From Mastigamoeba balamuthi (lineage: Eukaryota > Evosea > Mastigamoebida > Mastigamoebidae), in contig CACRSC010000075.1 of the NCBI GenBank assembly GCA_902651635.1, positions 57,281 to 116,578 on the forward strand: 59,298 nt of DNA, in the 5' to 3' direction. Within the stretch, counting starts at the first letter, position 1. Every line of letters begins with the position of its first letter. Of the stretch, positions 1 through 10,158 are shown piece by piece. A program made the position numbers and the translations under genes. The notes beneath the pieces were generated by a model, which saw only the letters and a list, made by a program, of their open reading frames with translations, was not told the DNA's origin and did not search any database.

Positions 1-161
1 GTATTCTTCAGGTATTTCTCTTCATGGTACTGTTTTAACGATGTTCTTAATTCAGTTTCATACATTCCACCACACACACAAATCACTGGTAACATTGCAA
101 TTTTAACAAAATTGTAATCAAAAACAATGATTTTTCTGCTGTTCAATTTAGTTCAAATATA

Positions 162-225
162 ATGTCGTTTTAAATCGACATTCTCAGTTTTTCCATTTTC
201 AAAATGTCGTTTTAAAACGACTTTT
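162..225. repeat. Two short palindromic repeats TGTCGTTTTAAANCGACA
   Basis: Two near-identical units lie about 40 bp apart: AATGTCGTTTTAAATCGACA near 162 and AATGTCGTTTTAAAACGAC near 203. Each is close to its own reverse complement around TTTTAAA. They sit about 130 bp upstream of a transposase-like coding region, so they may be subterminal repeats of that element. I did not find the matching terminal copy to its right. Confidence 0.4.
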
Positions 226-346
226 TTTTCATACTTAGTTTTTTCAATGATACTGGTAAAATGGTACGTTTGGCTGCAAAGACATATGCCTTGACCAATG
301 CGTTCCGTGGCGAAGATTTTGTTTGCAATCGTGGCGAAAACTAAAA

Positions 347-1310
347 ATGGCCGAGCCATTGAGTGCCCCGGGCATCTGGAGGGTGCTTAAGTGCTTTATC
401 ACCCGTGATGTCCTTGAGGAGATCGTGGCCTACGTCCACAGCAAGAAGCTGCACCTCTGGGCTGAGAATCCGCCCTGCAGCTTCATCTGCAAGAGCGTTT
501 ATGTGGCCATTTACAAAGATAAGTACAACTTGGCATACAAGGAGCTCCATGACCAGATCGTGAACTGGATGCCTCTTGACCCAAAGACGCTCAGTCACAA
601 TGTGGCACAAGATCCGTGACGTCCTTGCAGAGTGGGGCAAAAGCCACATCACTCTCCAGACATTCGAGCAGTGCCAAGTCAAGGTCGAGACCATCAACTT
701 CCCAGCACCAGTCCAGGGAACGACAGCGTGGGCCGACTCAGTGGACTTTCTACTCACTGGTGTCCACGCGGTTGGCCTAAATTCCTTCGCCATGAACACA
801 TCTTCTCACTTCGGCCCCCCTATTTTTAGTTTGCGCTGAGATTCGGCATGGAGTTACAAACTAAACGGCCCTGAACAGCGCTATCAGGTCCTCGTTTCGG
901 GTTGTGGACATGTTGAGCGTGTCTGGGGTGGATACTCACCCAAGTACTACGATGGGGAGTTCATCAAGATGACACGCGACTGGTGGGAGGCAAACATGCA
1001 CAACGATGTTGTCATGGCGGATGGGCACTACGGCTGGCCATGTGACCACATCGCTCACCCCAAGTGGCTCTCGAACTACTTCAAGCCTGCAAAGAGGGGG
1101 CGTGGTGCAGTGGCACGCGGTGCTGCCGTGCTGACAGCGGAGTGCCGTGCGTACAACAAGGCAATCAAGAACCACAGGGGCCATGTGGAGACCGTTTTTG
1201 CCCATGTCAAGTGCCTTTTCGTGGCACTCACGACCCCCTTTCGTGATGGTGCAGACCAGCAGGACGCCCTGGCCTGGTTTGCATTTGGTCTCCACAACCG
1301 CCTCCTGTAA
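347..1310 (+). pseudogene. Degraded PIF/Harbinger-type (DDE_Tnp_4-like) transposase
   Basis: The reading frame contains the three landmarks of a DDE/IS5-Harbinger nuclease: WADSVDF (first Asp, near 730), VVMADGHYGWP (second Asp, near 1015) and NHRGHVETVFAHVK (the catalytic Glu, near 1180), followed by a typical C-terminal stretch ending at TAA 1308-1310. The N-terminal part (from MAEPLSAPG at 347) continues only after a frame change near 575-600. An in-frame TGA interrupts the middle at 837-839, between IFSLR and the continuing DSAWSYKLNGPEQ. No short intron obviously rescues either break. I read this as a dead or heavily eroded copy of a cut-and-paste transposase. The frame breaks could in principle be sequencing errors. 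Confidence 0.65.
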
Positions 1311-2400
1311 GTCCCCCACAGTCTGTTGTTTTCCATAACGCACACACATTGTACTCTTCCCCCACAGGCCGAGCACAAGGGCCTGTGCTGGGCAACACTA
1401 CACCACACCACCAATAGCCCAAAGTGGCCGCCTCACCACATACCAGACTCAACAAAGACACACTTGTTCCTTCAGATTTTCGCCACAAGTGTAAAAAAAA
1501 AATCCTCGCCATGGGACGCAATATGTTGGAGCACATGGTGGCCCTGAACCTCCATAATGGCATAACCTGCAGTTTTGAGTTCATTCTGTGCCACTGGGTT
1601 CATGCATTGTTCTTTAACATCATCCATGACAATTGGGCAAACTGGCAAACCGATCATCTTCTGAGCCTAGTGAACTTTGCCTCAGCCTTCTTCATATTTC
1701 AGCAGTAAATGATGCTCTTGTATACGTTATAGAGCAGCACAACAGCCATTGTGCACGGGATCTCCATAATCCCTGGGCCATTCTGTGTGTAACAGTGACT
1801 TTCTTGGTGTGGTTTTGAAGCACACTGTAGTCAGGATGGCACGACTTTGTTCCTTCCACCTGCATTAGCAAACGAGTCATAGAAGTTGTCCATCTACACA
1901 ACATGCACGCTCCATAGTGCTGAGCTTGGCCAGCAGCTTCATAACAACTGCTGTTGAGACCAGTCTGAACATGTTGCTGATATCGTTTCTTACTGTATAG
2001 CTTCATGACCAGCACATTGTTAAATGATGTGAAGGAAGTGAAACAGCTGCATGAACCAGGTCTTGGAGAACATGTTCTCAACAAATTCATCACTGAACTG
2101 GGTCGAAAATGTGATGATGGGGTTGTTGTTTCTTGGAATTTGAATCAAACTCCGTGAGTGAAGAAGCACATCTCTTCAGCCAATCATCATCATCTGGCAA
2201 TCTTATGAACCCATAAACTCGATTTGTGTGGGGTCAACCTCTTCAAAAAATTGGGTTGACCCTCCTGGTTCTTCTCCACTGCATCTCCGGGTAATGGCTG
2301 GAGCACCGTGGCCATCAAGATGTCGGTTATCAAGTGGCTATAATTGATATTTTGTTGGGTTCTGTCCCGCAATCAATTGGATCGTGACGTCTTTTTGTTT
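1311..2400. other. Intergenic DNA, no supported gene
   Basis: About 1.1 kb of AT-richer sequence with only short overlapping reading frames on both strands and no recognisable motif. It separates the broken transposase from the GC-rich remnant that follows. Part of it may be the 3' flank of the transposon. Confidence 0.5.
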
Positions 2401-2417
2401 CAGAATCGCAGCGGTAT

Positions 2418-3420
2418 TTGGATGAGGGGGGTGTGCTGCAGGCGGATATGAGCTGCAGTGCGAGGTGGCTGTCGAAGCTGAGCGCAGTGGTGCTGCTGAG
2501 CTCGGAGGAGCACGTGGCAGAGCTCGACTGCCAGTACACGCACGCCCGAGCCAGAACGTGCCCAGCTGCCTCGTCCACTGTGCCCTCGACACTGCCCAGC
2601 AGCAGCGCGCGTTCTCCCCCCGATGACCTGGAGCGCCCGCCTCGTCCCGCACCTCTCCCAGGGCGACTGAAGTGTCACGAAGTTATCTGGCTGCGGCGCA
2701 CGCTCTCCGCAGGCCACGACGCGCACTCGGGAGACTTACGATCGCTGCCACCCAGGTACGTTGACGAGCGCAGCCGGAGCTCAGGAGCAAGTGGTTACTG
2801 GCTGGGCCATCGCGCGCGCACGACAGGGAGCTGCCAGGCAGAGGCGACACATTCTTCTTCACGGTCGCGGGCATGCATTGTGCTGTACATGCAGGCCAAG
2901 GACTGCCTCGGTACCGTCGACGTGCTGCTCGGCCTCGAGCGCCAGTCAAGGGGCCCCAGTCAGGTCAGGCCGCCCGCTTCCTTCCTGCCGCCCCAGTGGC
3001 CCCCCAGCTGACCCTGTCCTCCACGCCCCGCAGCTGAGCTTCACCGGGGGAATTTGAGCGTGCCCGACAAGGAAACGGTGTGGCAGGCCGCGCTGAGGGA
3101 GTCCACGAGGTTGTTTGCGCGCTACAGTTTGCGCACGGGGCAGACATCGGCGAGCAGCAGGACAAGGCGGCGCCTGAGGGAGATTTCTCGCTGCCGTACC
3201 CGTTCAGGAGGAGCCCCAATGGCAGCCTGACGTACTTGCTGCGCGTGCGAAGGGACGAGGTCGACGTAGACGCGGTCAACGCGAAGCTCTCGTGTAGGAT
3301 AAGAGTGGGTGAGGCTACCAACCCGATCCGGTGGTCGTCGAACCTGTACGAGACTGCGTGCTCGTACCTCGAGGCCCGTGGGCCCCTCTATGCACCGCCC
3401 AGGTCTCAAGTAGATAAACA
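2418..3420 (+). pseudogene. Decayed GC-rich protein-coding remnant
   Basis: This block is far more GC-rich than its surroundings and resembles the coding DNA further right. Plausible coding patches exist, but in different frames: one with VLLSSEEHVAELD (near 2490), one with IVLYMQAKDCLGTVDVLL (near 2880), then after a gcag acceptor-like site LSVPDKETVWQAALREST (near 3055), then SLPYPFRRSPNGSLTYLLR (near 3190) and RIRVGEATNPIRW (near 3300). The last two joins need frameshifts with no convincing intron. I do not recognise the family. A broken gene is more likely than an active one with unusual splicing. Confidence 0.4.
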
Positions 3421-3535
3421 ACGTACAGTGGCCTTTAAATTGCACGGACAGTGTTGGGGCAGCGTGCTTTTGTGCCACGCGGGGTTACGTGTGTGTGCGA
3501 GCTCAGCCGAGTGGCGTTGCATTTTTTTATATCTT

Positions 3536-5645
3536 CTAGATCATATGGTCGACGAGGCCAGACCCCTCATTGGTCACCAAGACGCTCTCCTGGTGATTCT
3601 TATGTGTCCACTTCTTTACCCACTGAATGGCTTTGGAGAGGAAGGCATAGAGGACTACACCGCCCAGCACACTGGCCAGACACTTGAGCAGGATGACCCA
3701 CCACCTGGATTTCTTATGCTGCGGTCTCTGATCAGACGGAATGTAGACATCGTAAGGACCATTCCAGTAGTGACCTCCATGCTGAGAGAGTGAAACCAGA
3801 ACAAAGTCAGGGGTCAAAGGAACGTGGACATGCAGGATCAGCTCTCTGGGGTTGCTAAATCTCGTCATCTTGATCTCAACATGGTCCGTATCGGGTACAA
3901 TGATAATGTGCTCTGATCCCTCTGAACTCTCGAAGTGTGTATCAAAGTTACCCATCAGCTTGATCACATAGTCGCCATTTGGGTCCCTTCCAGCAATTGA
4001 CACATTAGTAACTTCTGGCAATGGCAGGAAGTAGGCATTTGCTGATGTAGTTGATCCCCCGGTAATTGACACCTGGACAGTAGCATTGCCCTGCACACTA
4101 TTGCGACCGATCTCATCTGGGACATATGCTATGACCACCATTGATCTACTGAGAGATGACAAGAGTGTTAAGGGATCACGAATGGCACAGGAAGTACTTG
4201 TGGCGTTCTGAGTTACTGTTATATTCGCATTGAGGAAATCCCCAAAGAAGACCTCGAAGGAAATCAAATCGTGCTCGTTTTCACCAGTGTACAGAGGCAT
4301 GTCATGAAATTTCTTTCCATTACATCTGAATTGAGATGCCGGGCCCAGTTGTGCAGGAAGGGGCACATCCATCCCTGTTGTATGCAGAGCCCTTTCCAAC
4401 GACCTGCAGACGCCTGCAGTGATGGTCACATTGTTGTCCCCATTATGACCCCGAGCTGTCGAGCCTATGAGACGCAGGCATGATGTCCTCAGGTCATTGG
4501 ACATACTGATGATCAGACATATCAGACTTACGTGTGTACAAAAGGGAAGCCTACGTGAAAAACGTGGTGTTCCTGTGGCACTGGTTCATCGCCGACCAAA
4601 ACAGAGCATAGGCAGTGTCAACCCCAATCCCAGCTGCACCACTCGCTGCATTTCCATCAGCAAGAATTGCAAATGTATGCGATATTGGAAGCGAATCTGT
4701 GTGCAGATGGTGAATCAGCATTGAACTGTCATACAACACTTACTGAACAGTGCATGGCGATCTTGATGCTCGAATGGCGGGGGCTGCATCTCTGACACAA
4801 TTGATGGATATGGGACGTCCTCAGCTGCACCAAAAAAATCCGTTCTTCGGATTTTCAGACAACTCGGTGCCCATGCGTCCCGGGTACCTGAGTCGTTCAT
4901 ACCAGGAGCACGGCACATTTCCGGGTGTCCGCAATCGTGGGCCATCACCCACCGCTTAGAGAGGTGTTTCTCTGCATGCACAATTGATTTGTGAGACGTG
5001 TTCGTTCCAGCAGAGAGGCAGTACCTGAGCACTCTCCTGCAGCTCTAGTCTGTGTGGCATCGGGGTGCACAATGGAGTCAACTGTGAGAGCGAATATGTC
5101 CCAGAGGGCTCGCTTAATGACCAGGAGCATCGCAGTGTCAGTGGCTCCGTCGCTCCAGATCCCAGCTGCATACTCTCGCCACAACATCGTGTCTGACACC
5201 GTTTTGCTGCTAATCCACAACTCTGTAGCGGTGGATGGCGGCACTGCATCGCTTTGGGTGATGTACACGGTGACCACATTTGGTCCGTTCGGCGTCCTTC
5301 CCCGCCACCCAGAGAACCCCCTGTGCACCTCATCACTGCCGAGGCGTGTGAGAACACGTCTTTTGCGATCCACCGTCCAATAACATACGCAGATATTATT
5401 CCTCGTATGATGGTGTCAACAGTATCGTTATGTGTGGGGAACGCGTCCCCCGTGCACCACAGCACCTTTCCAGTACCGTCTCCCGCGTGTATGCACAGGC
5501 TGAGCGGGTCTTTCCACCCCCCATCTGCAGGGTGTGAGAGAATCGGACCCGCGGCATGCCCTCTCCTGTGGAGCGGCGTACTGGAGTCAAGGGCTCGTAC
5601 GTGTGCGAGAAGCACAGCTAGGACCAGCTCAACACTGAACTTCAT
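3536..5645 (-). CDS. Secreted type I membrane glycoprotein, unknown function
   Basis: I join five exons on the minus strand. Exon 1 (5645 to about 5389) opens with a clear signal peptide, MKFSVELVLAVLLAHVRA. Introns begin GTATGT (about 5388), GTACTG, GTAAGT and GTAGGC, are short (roughly 50 bp), and restore one frame through VVTVYITQS, then EKHLSKRWVMAHDCG, then GNAASGAAGIGVDTAYALFW and finally the 3' exon. The ectodomain has many Asn-X-Ser/Thr sites (for example NNVTI, NITV, NATS) and several cysteines. The membrane span WWVILLKCLASVLGGVVLY lies near 3650, followed by a short tail rich in K and H and ending LVDHMI. A stretch around LPEVTNVSIAGRDPNGDYV is vaguely IPT/TIG-like, but I would not assign a domain. 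Its introns use GTA donors, unlike the GC-rich genes to the right. It is probably a cell-surface receptor or adhesion protein. Confidence 0.6.
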
Positions 5646-6745
5646 CCCACTTATCGGCTTTGTTTCAGGAAAATGACCCTCTCAGAAATCTGCTGTGGTT
5701 CTTCGTGATGCCTCACTTTTACTATCCCGCACCCCCGCACCTGCGAAACACAAGCGAAATGATTACTGTGAAACGGTTCAAAAAGAGTTTTAAGAGCAGA
5801 GAGGAGCTCTCATAATTCACCACACTCACTTCAGTTGGTTGTCCCCTCAGAGTTAGAGCAAGCCACAGCTCTCATTTTTCTCCCCCTTACTTTCCTCTGT
5901 AAAGCCAGAAAGACCCTTTTCTCATACTTTTCGTCATCCGATAAAAGAAGAGTTGGAATTTTCTGAGAGAGCTCTCATTCTTTTCCTCTCTTACTTTGTG
6001 TGGGTGTGAGTGGCAACTTTCAGTGCCAGTAGGATTTGGAACGCTTGATGTGAAGCAGAGGTTCTGCCAGTATGCTACAATGCCTTGTGACTGGCTGTCG
6101 CTTGGCAGGGCAGATGCGACAGCTGATTACATCATCCATATAGTTTTTTGCCACAGCACAACTGTGCATGCTGTTGGCAGTGTCCTCAAGCACAACTGTT
6201 GCCCACACACACAGAGGGTGGGCACTGGAAGTGCCACTGAGATCGAGACACTGGTCTTCCATGGGCAACATTTTTGCACTCATGGCTGCTTCTGCAAATG
6301 TTCGACCTTCTCCATACTGCATGTGTCTCATCACGCACTCAGACATCAGGATGCACTGCACAGCAGCACCCTCTTATTGTTGTTAATCTGTGTGTGACTT
6401 TGGTGATGTTCTTCTAGTCTCTCAGTGTGCTCCCCACAAGGTCTCATGAGTGTGTGTACCTATTGCACAGCCAGAATGGGCCGGACAGATCCAGGAACTG
6501 GGCCAAGAGATAGAGTCATCTCTGCCTCTCAGTCTGCTGATGGCCAAAAAAGGCTCAAACCAGCATGTTTTGGGACTTCACACTCACAGCATGGCAGTAT
6601 AGTGTCATTACCTTAATAGAGTACCTGTGGCTAGTTCCTGCAATGCCACCTTGTTGTAGTTCTTCTTCTGCAGTGCAATTCCGTCTGTTCCTATCATTGC
6701 TGAGCTCTGTCTTTTTTTCCAAGTCAAACCTCTGTTTTGGCTTTT
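5646..6745. other. AT-rich intergenic DNA, no supported gene
   Basis: Low-complexity purine/pyrimidine tracts such as gagagctctcat recur near 5800, 5860 and 5970. A 113-codon open frame on the minus strand (6020-6361) has no recognisable motif and no splice context, so I do not call it. The stretch separates the surface glycoprotein from the second transposon. Confidence 0.45.
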
Positions 6746-6748
6746 TCA

Positions 6749-7900
6749 CTGGGGTGGTCTGGGAAACCAGGCCTCCCTGGGAATACGGTGCAGGGGGTTC
6801 TCACTAAGGTACCAGGCATCTAGGTTCGTGATGATTGTGATGGCTGACCTCAGCAGGTCATTGCTCATCACCTTCTTCCCCTTGAACTTCTTGCCCACGA
6901 TGTTGAATCGGGACATGAAGCCCAGGTAGTGCTCTACCCTGCTTCTCCAGCGCCTGTGAACTCGGTTCCACTGGCGTTCGAACCTGGTGTACTTGAGTGC
7001 AGTTTTCCTTCGCCTTCCATTGATGGAGTCAAACAGAGAGGCGTGCTTGAAGGGGGTCAGCAGCTCACTGCTTGGGACACTGACATAGGCATTGTCTGCC
7101 AGCAGCCGTGTCCCTTGCAGTTCCATGCCTGGAGCTGAGCTCTGCCAGATCTTCAGGTCATGGCGAACCCCCTCGTACAACCCTTGAACGTCCATGGGGA
7201 TGCCCTGGTTGTTGACCACCACCTGGATCTTCACCACGTGACCCTTGTACTTGCCGTTGTAGAACTTGTCCTGCTTCTTGCTGGGCCGTGAGATGTCAAT
7301 GGCCTTGACATCCACAGACCCGTGGATCGTACGAGACCAGGGTGGTGGAAGCCTGTTGGCCTCAGAAGTCCGGGCATTCCAGACACTCTGTGAAAATTTT
7401 CGAAAATTAGTTATCAGGTTGATGCATTTATAATAAGCAATTGAATTGATAAATGCACGTTTTAAATTTTTACAATAAATTAACACACGGGTACATGCGT
7501 GCCCTGAAATTATCAATTGATTTAATGGTGAATTGATACTGATTTCATTCAGATGAAAAAAGTGTGTTGTGTGATGATTTTTAAGTGGGCCTTACCTCCA
7601 TCTCGTTGACATGCTCTGCCAGGTAGAGCCAGCATCAAGCCATCATGTACCGAAAGTTGCTTGGGTCGGGAGCCTCCAGGGACGTCTCAGAGGCAAGCAC
7701 TCCATAGCGTTTGAAGTATAGCAGCAGGTCCAGCAGGTCTCCCAGCTTCTTGAAGGAGGTGTCAGGCCCTCCATAACGCTGAAATACCCGTTCCAGGAAT
7801 TGGACAGGGTACCCCCAGCGTGCTTTGGCAATGGACTTGTGCAGCTTGTGCAGGAGACGCTGCTGCCTGGCTACTTTGCAGCAATGATGGGGTTGTCCTG
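6749..7900 (-). mobile_element. PIF/Harbinger (DDE_Tnp_4) transposase, probably inactive
   Basis: The 3' exon (about 7384 down to 6749) carries the DDE core: HGSVDVKAIDI (first Asp), KYKGHVVKIQVVVNNQG, LLADNAYV (second Asp) and RRWRSRVEHYLG (Glu), ending with PREAWFPRPPQ. A good intron (donor GTAAGG near 7606, acceptor CACAG near 7385) joins it to EHVNEME in an upstream exon, which extends back through ERVFQRYGGPDTSFKKLG to HKLHKSIAKARWG (about 7850). An in-frame TGA (7635-7637, after FRYMMA) interrupts that upstream exon, so the copy looks disabled unless the base is an error. The catalytic residues themselves are intact. It is divergent from the small plus-strand gene at about 8.1-8.57 kb, the two-gene layout known for Harbinger elements. 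Confidence 0.7.
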
Positions 7901-7907
7901 GGACTTG

Positions 7908-7967
7908 ACCATGTTGGTTGGCTGGGTTTTTGGCAAGTTGGTTGGCTGGGCTTTTAGCAAGTGCAGC
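7908..7967. repeat. Tandem 24-bp repeat TTGGTTGGCTGGGYTTTTRGCAAG
   Basis: Two consecutive copies of a 24-bp unit, with a partial third copy just before them, lie in the gap between the two divergent open frames of the Harbinger-like element. Confidence 0.6.
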
Positions 7968-8139
7968 ATATGTAGCAATGTATGTGCTGAATGCGTATGT
8001 AACAACTGAATAAATGATATACAAGCACAAAATGTGTTTTATGTGCATGCAGCACATGACGTAATTGATGTGGTTGCCGCCATTGTGGAAGTGCTTCACG
8101 CAGCAAAATACAATATTTCTAACACTTTTTCAGCAGCTG

Positions 8140-8573
8140 GTGGCTGAGGCTTTGAAGAACGCGAAGGCCAAGCCGGCTAAAAGGCACAGGGAGGAGGTCT
8201 CTCCTCTCTGTGCTATCAACCTGATCAGCAACCCTGTGCAGCACCAACGTGCTGCTGCCAGGGTTGCAGCACGCCACCAGGAAGCAGCAGCCAAGATGAC
8301 TGCTTCTATTGAGATATGTTCCTCCTCCTCCTTTCCCCTCCTGCTCCTTTACTGCTCTCTTCTTTAGTTTAACCTGAGTTTGTGCAGGATGGGGCCCCTG
8401 AGGCTTCTGAGCAGGAGAAGCAGCAGCAGAACAATGACATTGACTGGGAGGACGTCACAACCCTGAAGAGCATGGGGCTTGATGATGTGCGGCACCTCTC
8501 TGCACAGCAGAAGAGGCACCGCACTGTGCTGCTTAAGCAGCACAGTACTGCTGATGCAGCAAAAAAACAATAA
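8140..8573 (+). CDS. Possible accessory protein of the Harbinger element (partial model)
   Basis: Two plus-strand exons look coding. The first is rich in Ala, Lys and Arg (AEALKNAKAKPAKRHREE near 8150, then RAAARVAARHQEAAAKM). The second, after a CTCTTC...GTGCAG acceptor near 8388, encodes DGAPEASEQEKQQQNNDIDW and ends AADAAKKQ-like at TAA 8571-8573. AATAAA overlaps the stop region. The protein would be basic then acidic, with no catalytic motif visible. PIF/Harbinger elements usually carry a second, DNA-binding (Myb/SANT) gene divergent from the transposase. The position fits, but I cannot see a Myb repeat, so the role is inferred from layout only. Confidence 0.4.
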
Positions 8574-8629
8574 AAGATTTTGAACAAATTGGCAGAATTT
8601 TGTTTTGGTTTAATTCATTAAATTGTGAT

Positions 8630-8935
8630 TTATAATGATTTAATCGCTAAATGTGCATCATGCACATTTAGTGCATTAAATAATATCAATTGATGTGTTT
8701 TCACGATTAATGCACATATTGCACATTAATCGTATGTAGTGATGCATGCACTACATACACATGTATCGCTACATACAAATGATGTGCAATATGCACATAG
8801 CATGCATGTAGCATATGATGTGCAAGAATGAACTAGTGCTAAATTAGCACTAATTCAGTGCTAGAATTTGTGCTGAAAACGTAGTGCTACATGCACTAAT
8901 TTAGTGCTTCAGCACATATAATGCAGTGATGACTA
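8630..8935. repeat. Cluster of short perfect or near-perfect palindromes
   Basis: Within about 300 bp of AT-rich DNA there are at least six back-to-back inverted repeats. Examples are TAAATGTGCA-tca-TGCACATTTA, GATTAATGCACATATTGCACATTAATC, TGTAGTGATGCATGCACTACA, ATGTGCAATATGCACAT and TAGTGCTAAATTAGCACTA. They share the words TGCACAT and TAGTGC. This is non-coding and lies just after a polyadenylation-like AATAAA, inside or at the edge of the Harbinger-like element. Confidence 0.75.
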
Positions 8936-9129
8936 AAAGTATAATGTCATTGAACAGCATGCTGTTATTACTGTAACTAATGGCAGAAAGGCTCCTGCTG
9001 TGGTTATCCCTCTTCTCTTCATCTTCTTCTTCTCCTTTTTCACACAACACGCCCCGTTCTCATTTCCCCACCCCTGCACTTTTTTTTCACAATCTATAAG
9101 AACAAAAAATACTACCTACAGAGGGGCTC

Positions 9130-9620
9130 AGCAAGGACTCACCTGTTTGTAGCTATCTTCTCCACAATGCGGCAGACAGTCCAAAGCTGGTGCACGCCTT
9201 CAACAATGCCATCGAAGCAGTTCTCAGGTGCATTTTCCCCTGCCCCTGTTGATTTTCACTCACAGTTGATTTCAGCTCTGTGCAGACTGAGGAGCTTAAC
9301 GTTCTTTGTAGGAAGAACCAGAAAATGGTTGCAGTTGTGATGAACAAGATGCTACCCGAGGAGAGTGAGGAGGACCTCGTCTTTTGTGCAAATCCTAAAA
9401 TCCGATTGTCCATGCCTTTGTATCAGTGATCTCATCAAGTAACGGGACTAACTTGCTTTCTTTCAGGCAAGAGTATCACATCGGCTGTGAGCACACTCTA
9501 CACTGAGTACCGTCACAAGGAGAAGAACCAGAAGGTGAAGAAGACTGACACCAGGAAGGCCTGCCAATCATCCAGTACGGCAACAGTGATAATATTGATG
9601 ACGTCATGCGCACGTCCTTC
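9130..9620 (+). pseudogene. Short exon-like fragments, unknown
   Basis: Plausible exons LVHAFNNAIEAVLS (near 9190), TEELNVLCRKNQKMVAVVMN (near 9290) and a lysine-rich patch near 9530 (EYRHKEKNQKVKKTDTRKAC) are separated by GT...AG-like gaps. I cannot form one long frame. They may be a second, degraded accessory gene of the nearby transposon or an unrelated remnant. Confidence 0.3.
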
Positions 9621-10158
9621 GCCCATTGATGGGTTTTTCATGGTTTTTTCGCGGTTCCGCCTGGATCCAGCAGGCATGGGTTTTCCTGCCCGTCTACGGC
9701 GAGACTGCCTGTTGTGAGCTGCCCAGGCCGCCCGCTCCGCCAGCGAACTCAACACAGAAGTGCCCGTGGGTGGCGTGCGGTTACATGGGGTGCGTGGGCG
9801 CGGGTGCGGCTGGCTTGGTGATTGGGCGAGCGGGTGCGCAGGCGGTGTTTGGCGCCAACCGGAGCGCGCCAAGCGATTTGTTTTGACAAGACCCTCTGCC
9901 TGCGCCTTGACCGGAATACGGCATTTTCTAGGCCCTCCTTCGAGGTCTCGGGACCTGTGCTCTGCCTGACCCCGCAGGCGCAGTCTACGTAGACCGCGGC
10001 AGCTCAGCCTCCTCGGCCTCCCTCTTCTTGCGCTCCTCCTGCCGGCGTCTGGAAGAGCGGCCGATATTTCGTATGTGCCAGATTCACCATGTTATCACAC
10101 CGGAATAATATCAACCCCCCGGTTCATAACGGCCCACAAAAGACACCCGAGCCATCAA
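9621..10158. other. Intergenic DNA at the AT-rich to GC-rich transition
   Basis: No supported gene. Base composition changes sharply here from the AT-richer transposon region to the GC-rich gene block. A pyrimidine-rich stretch leads up to the zinc-finger gene. Confidence 0.5.
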
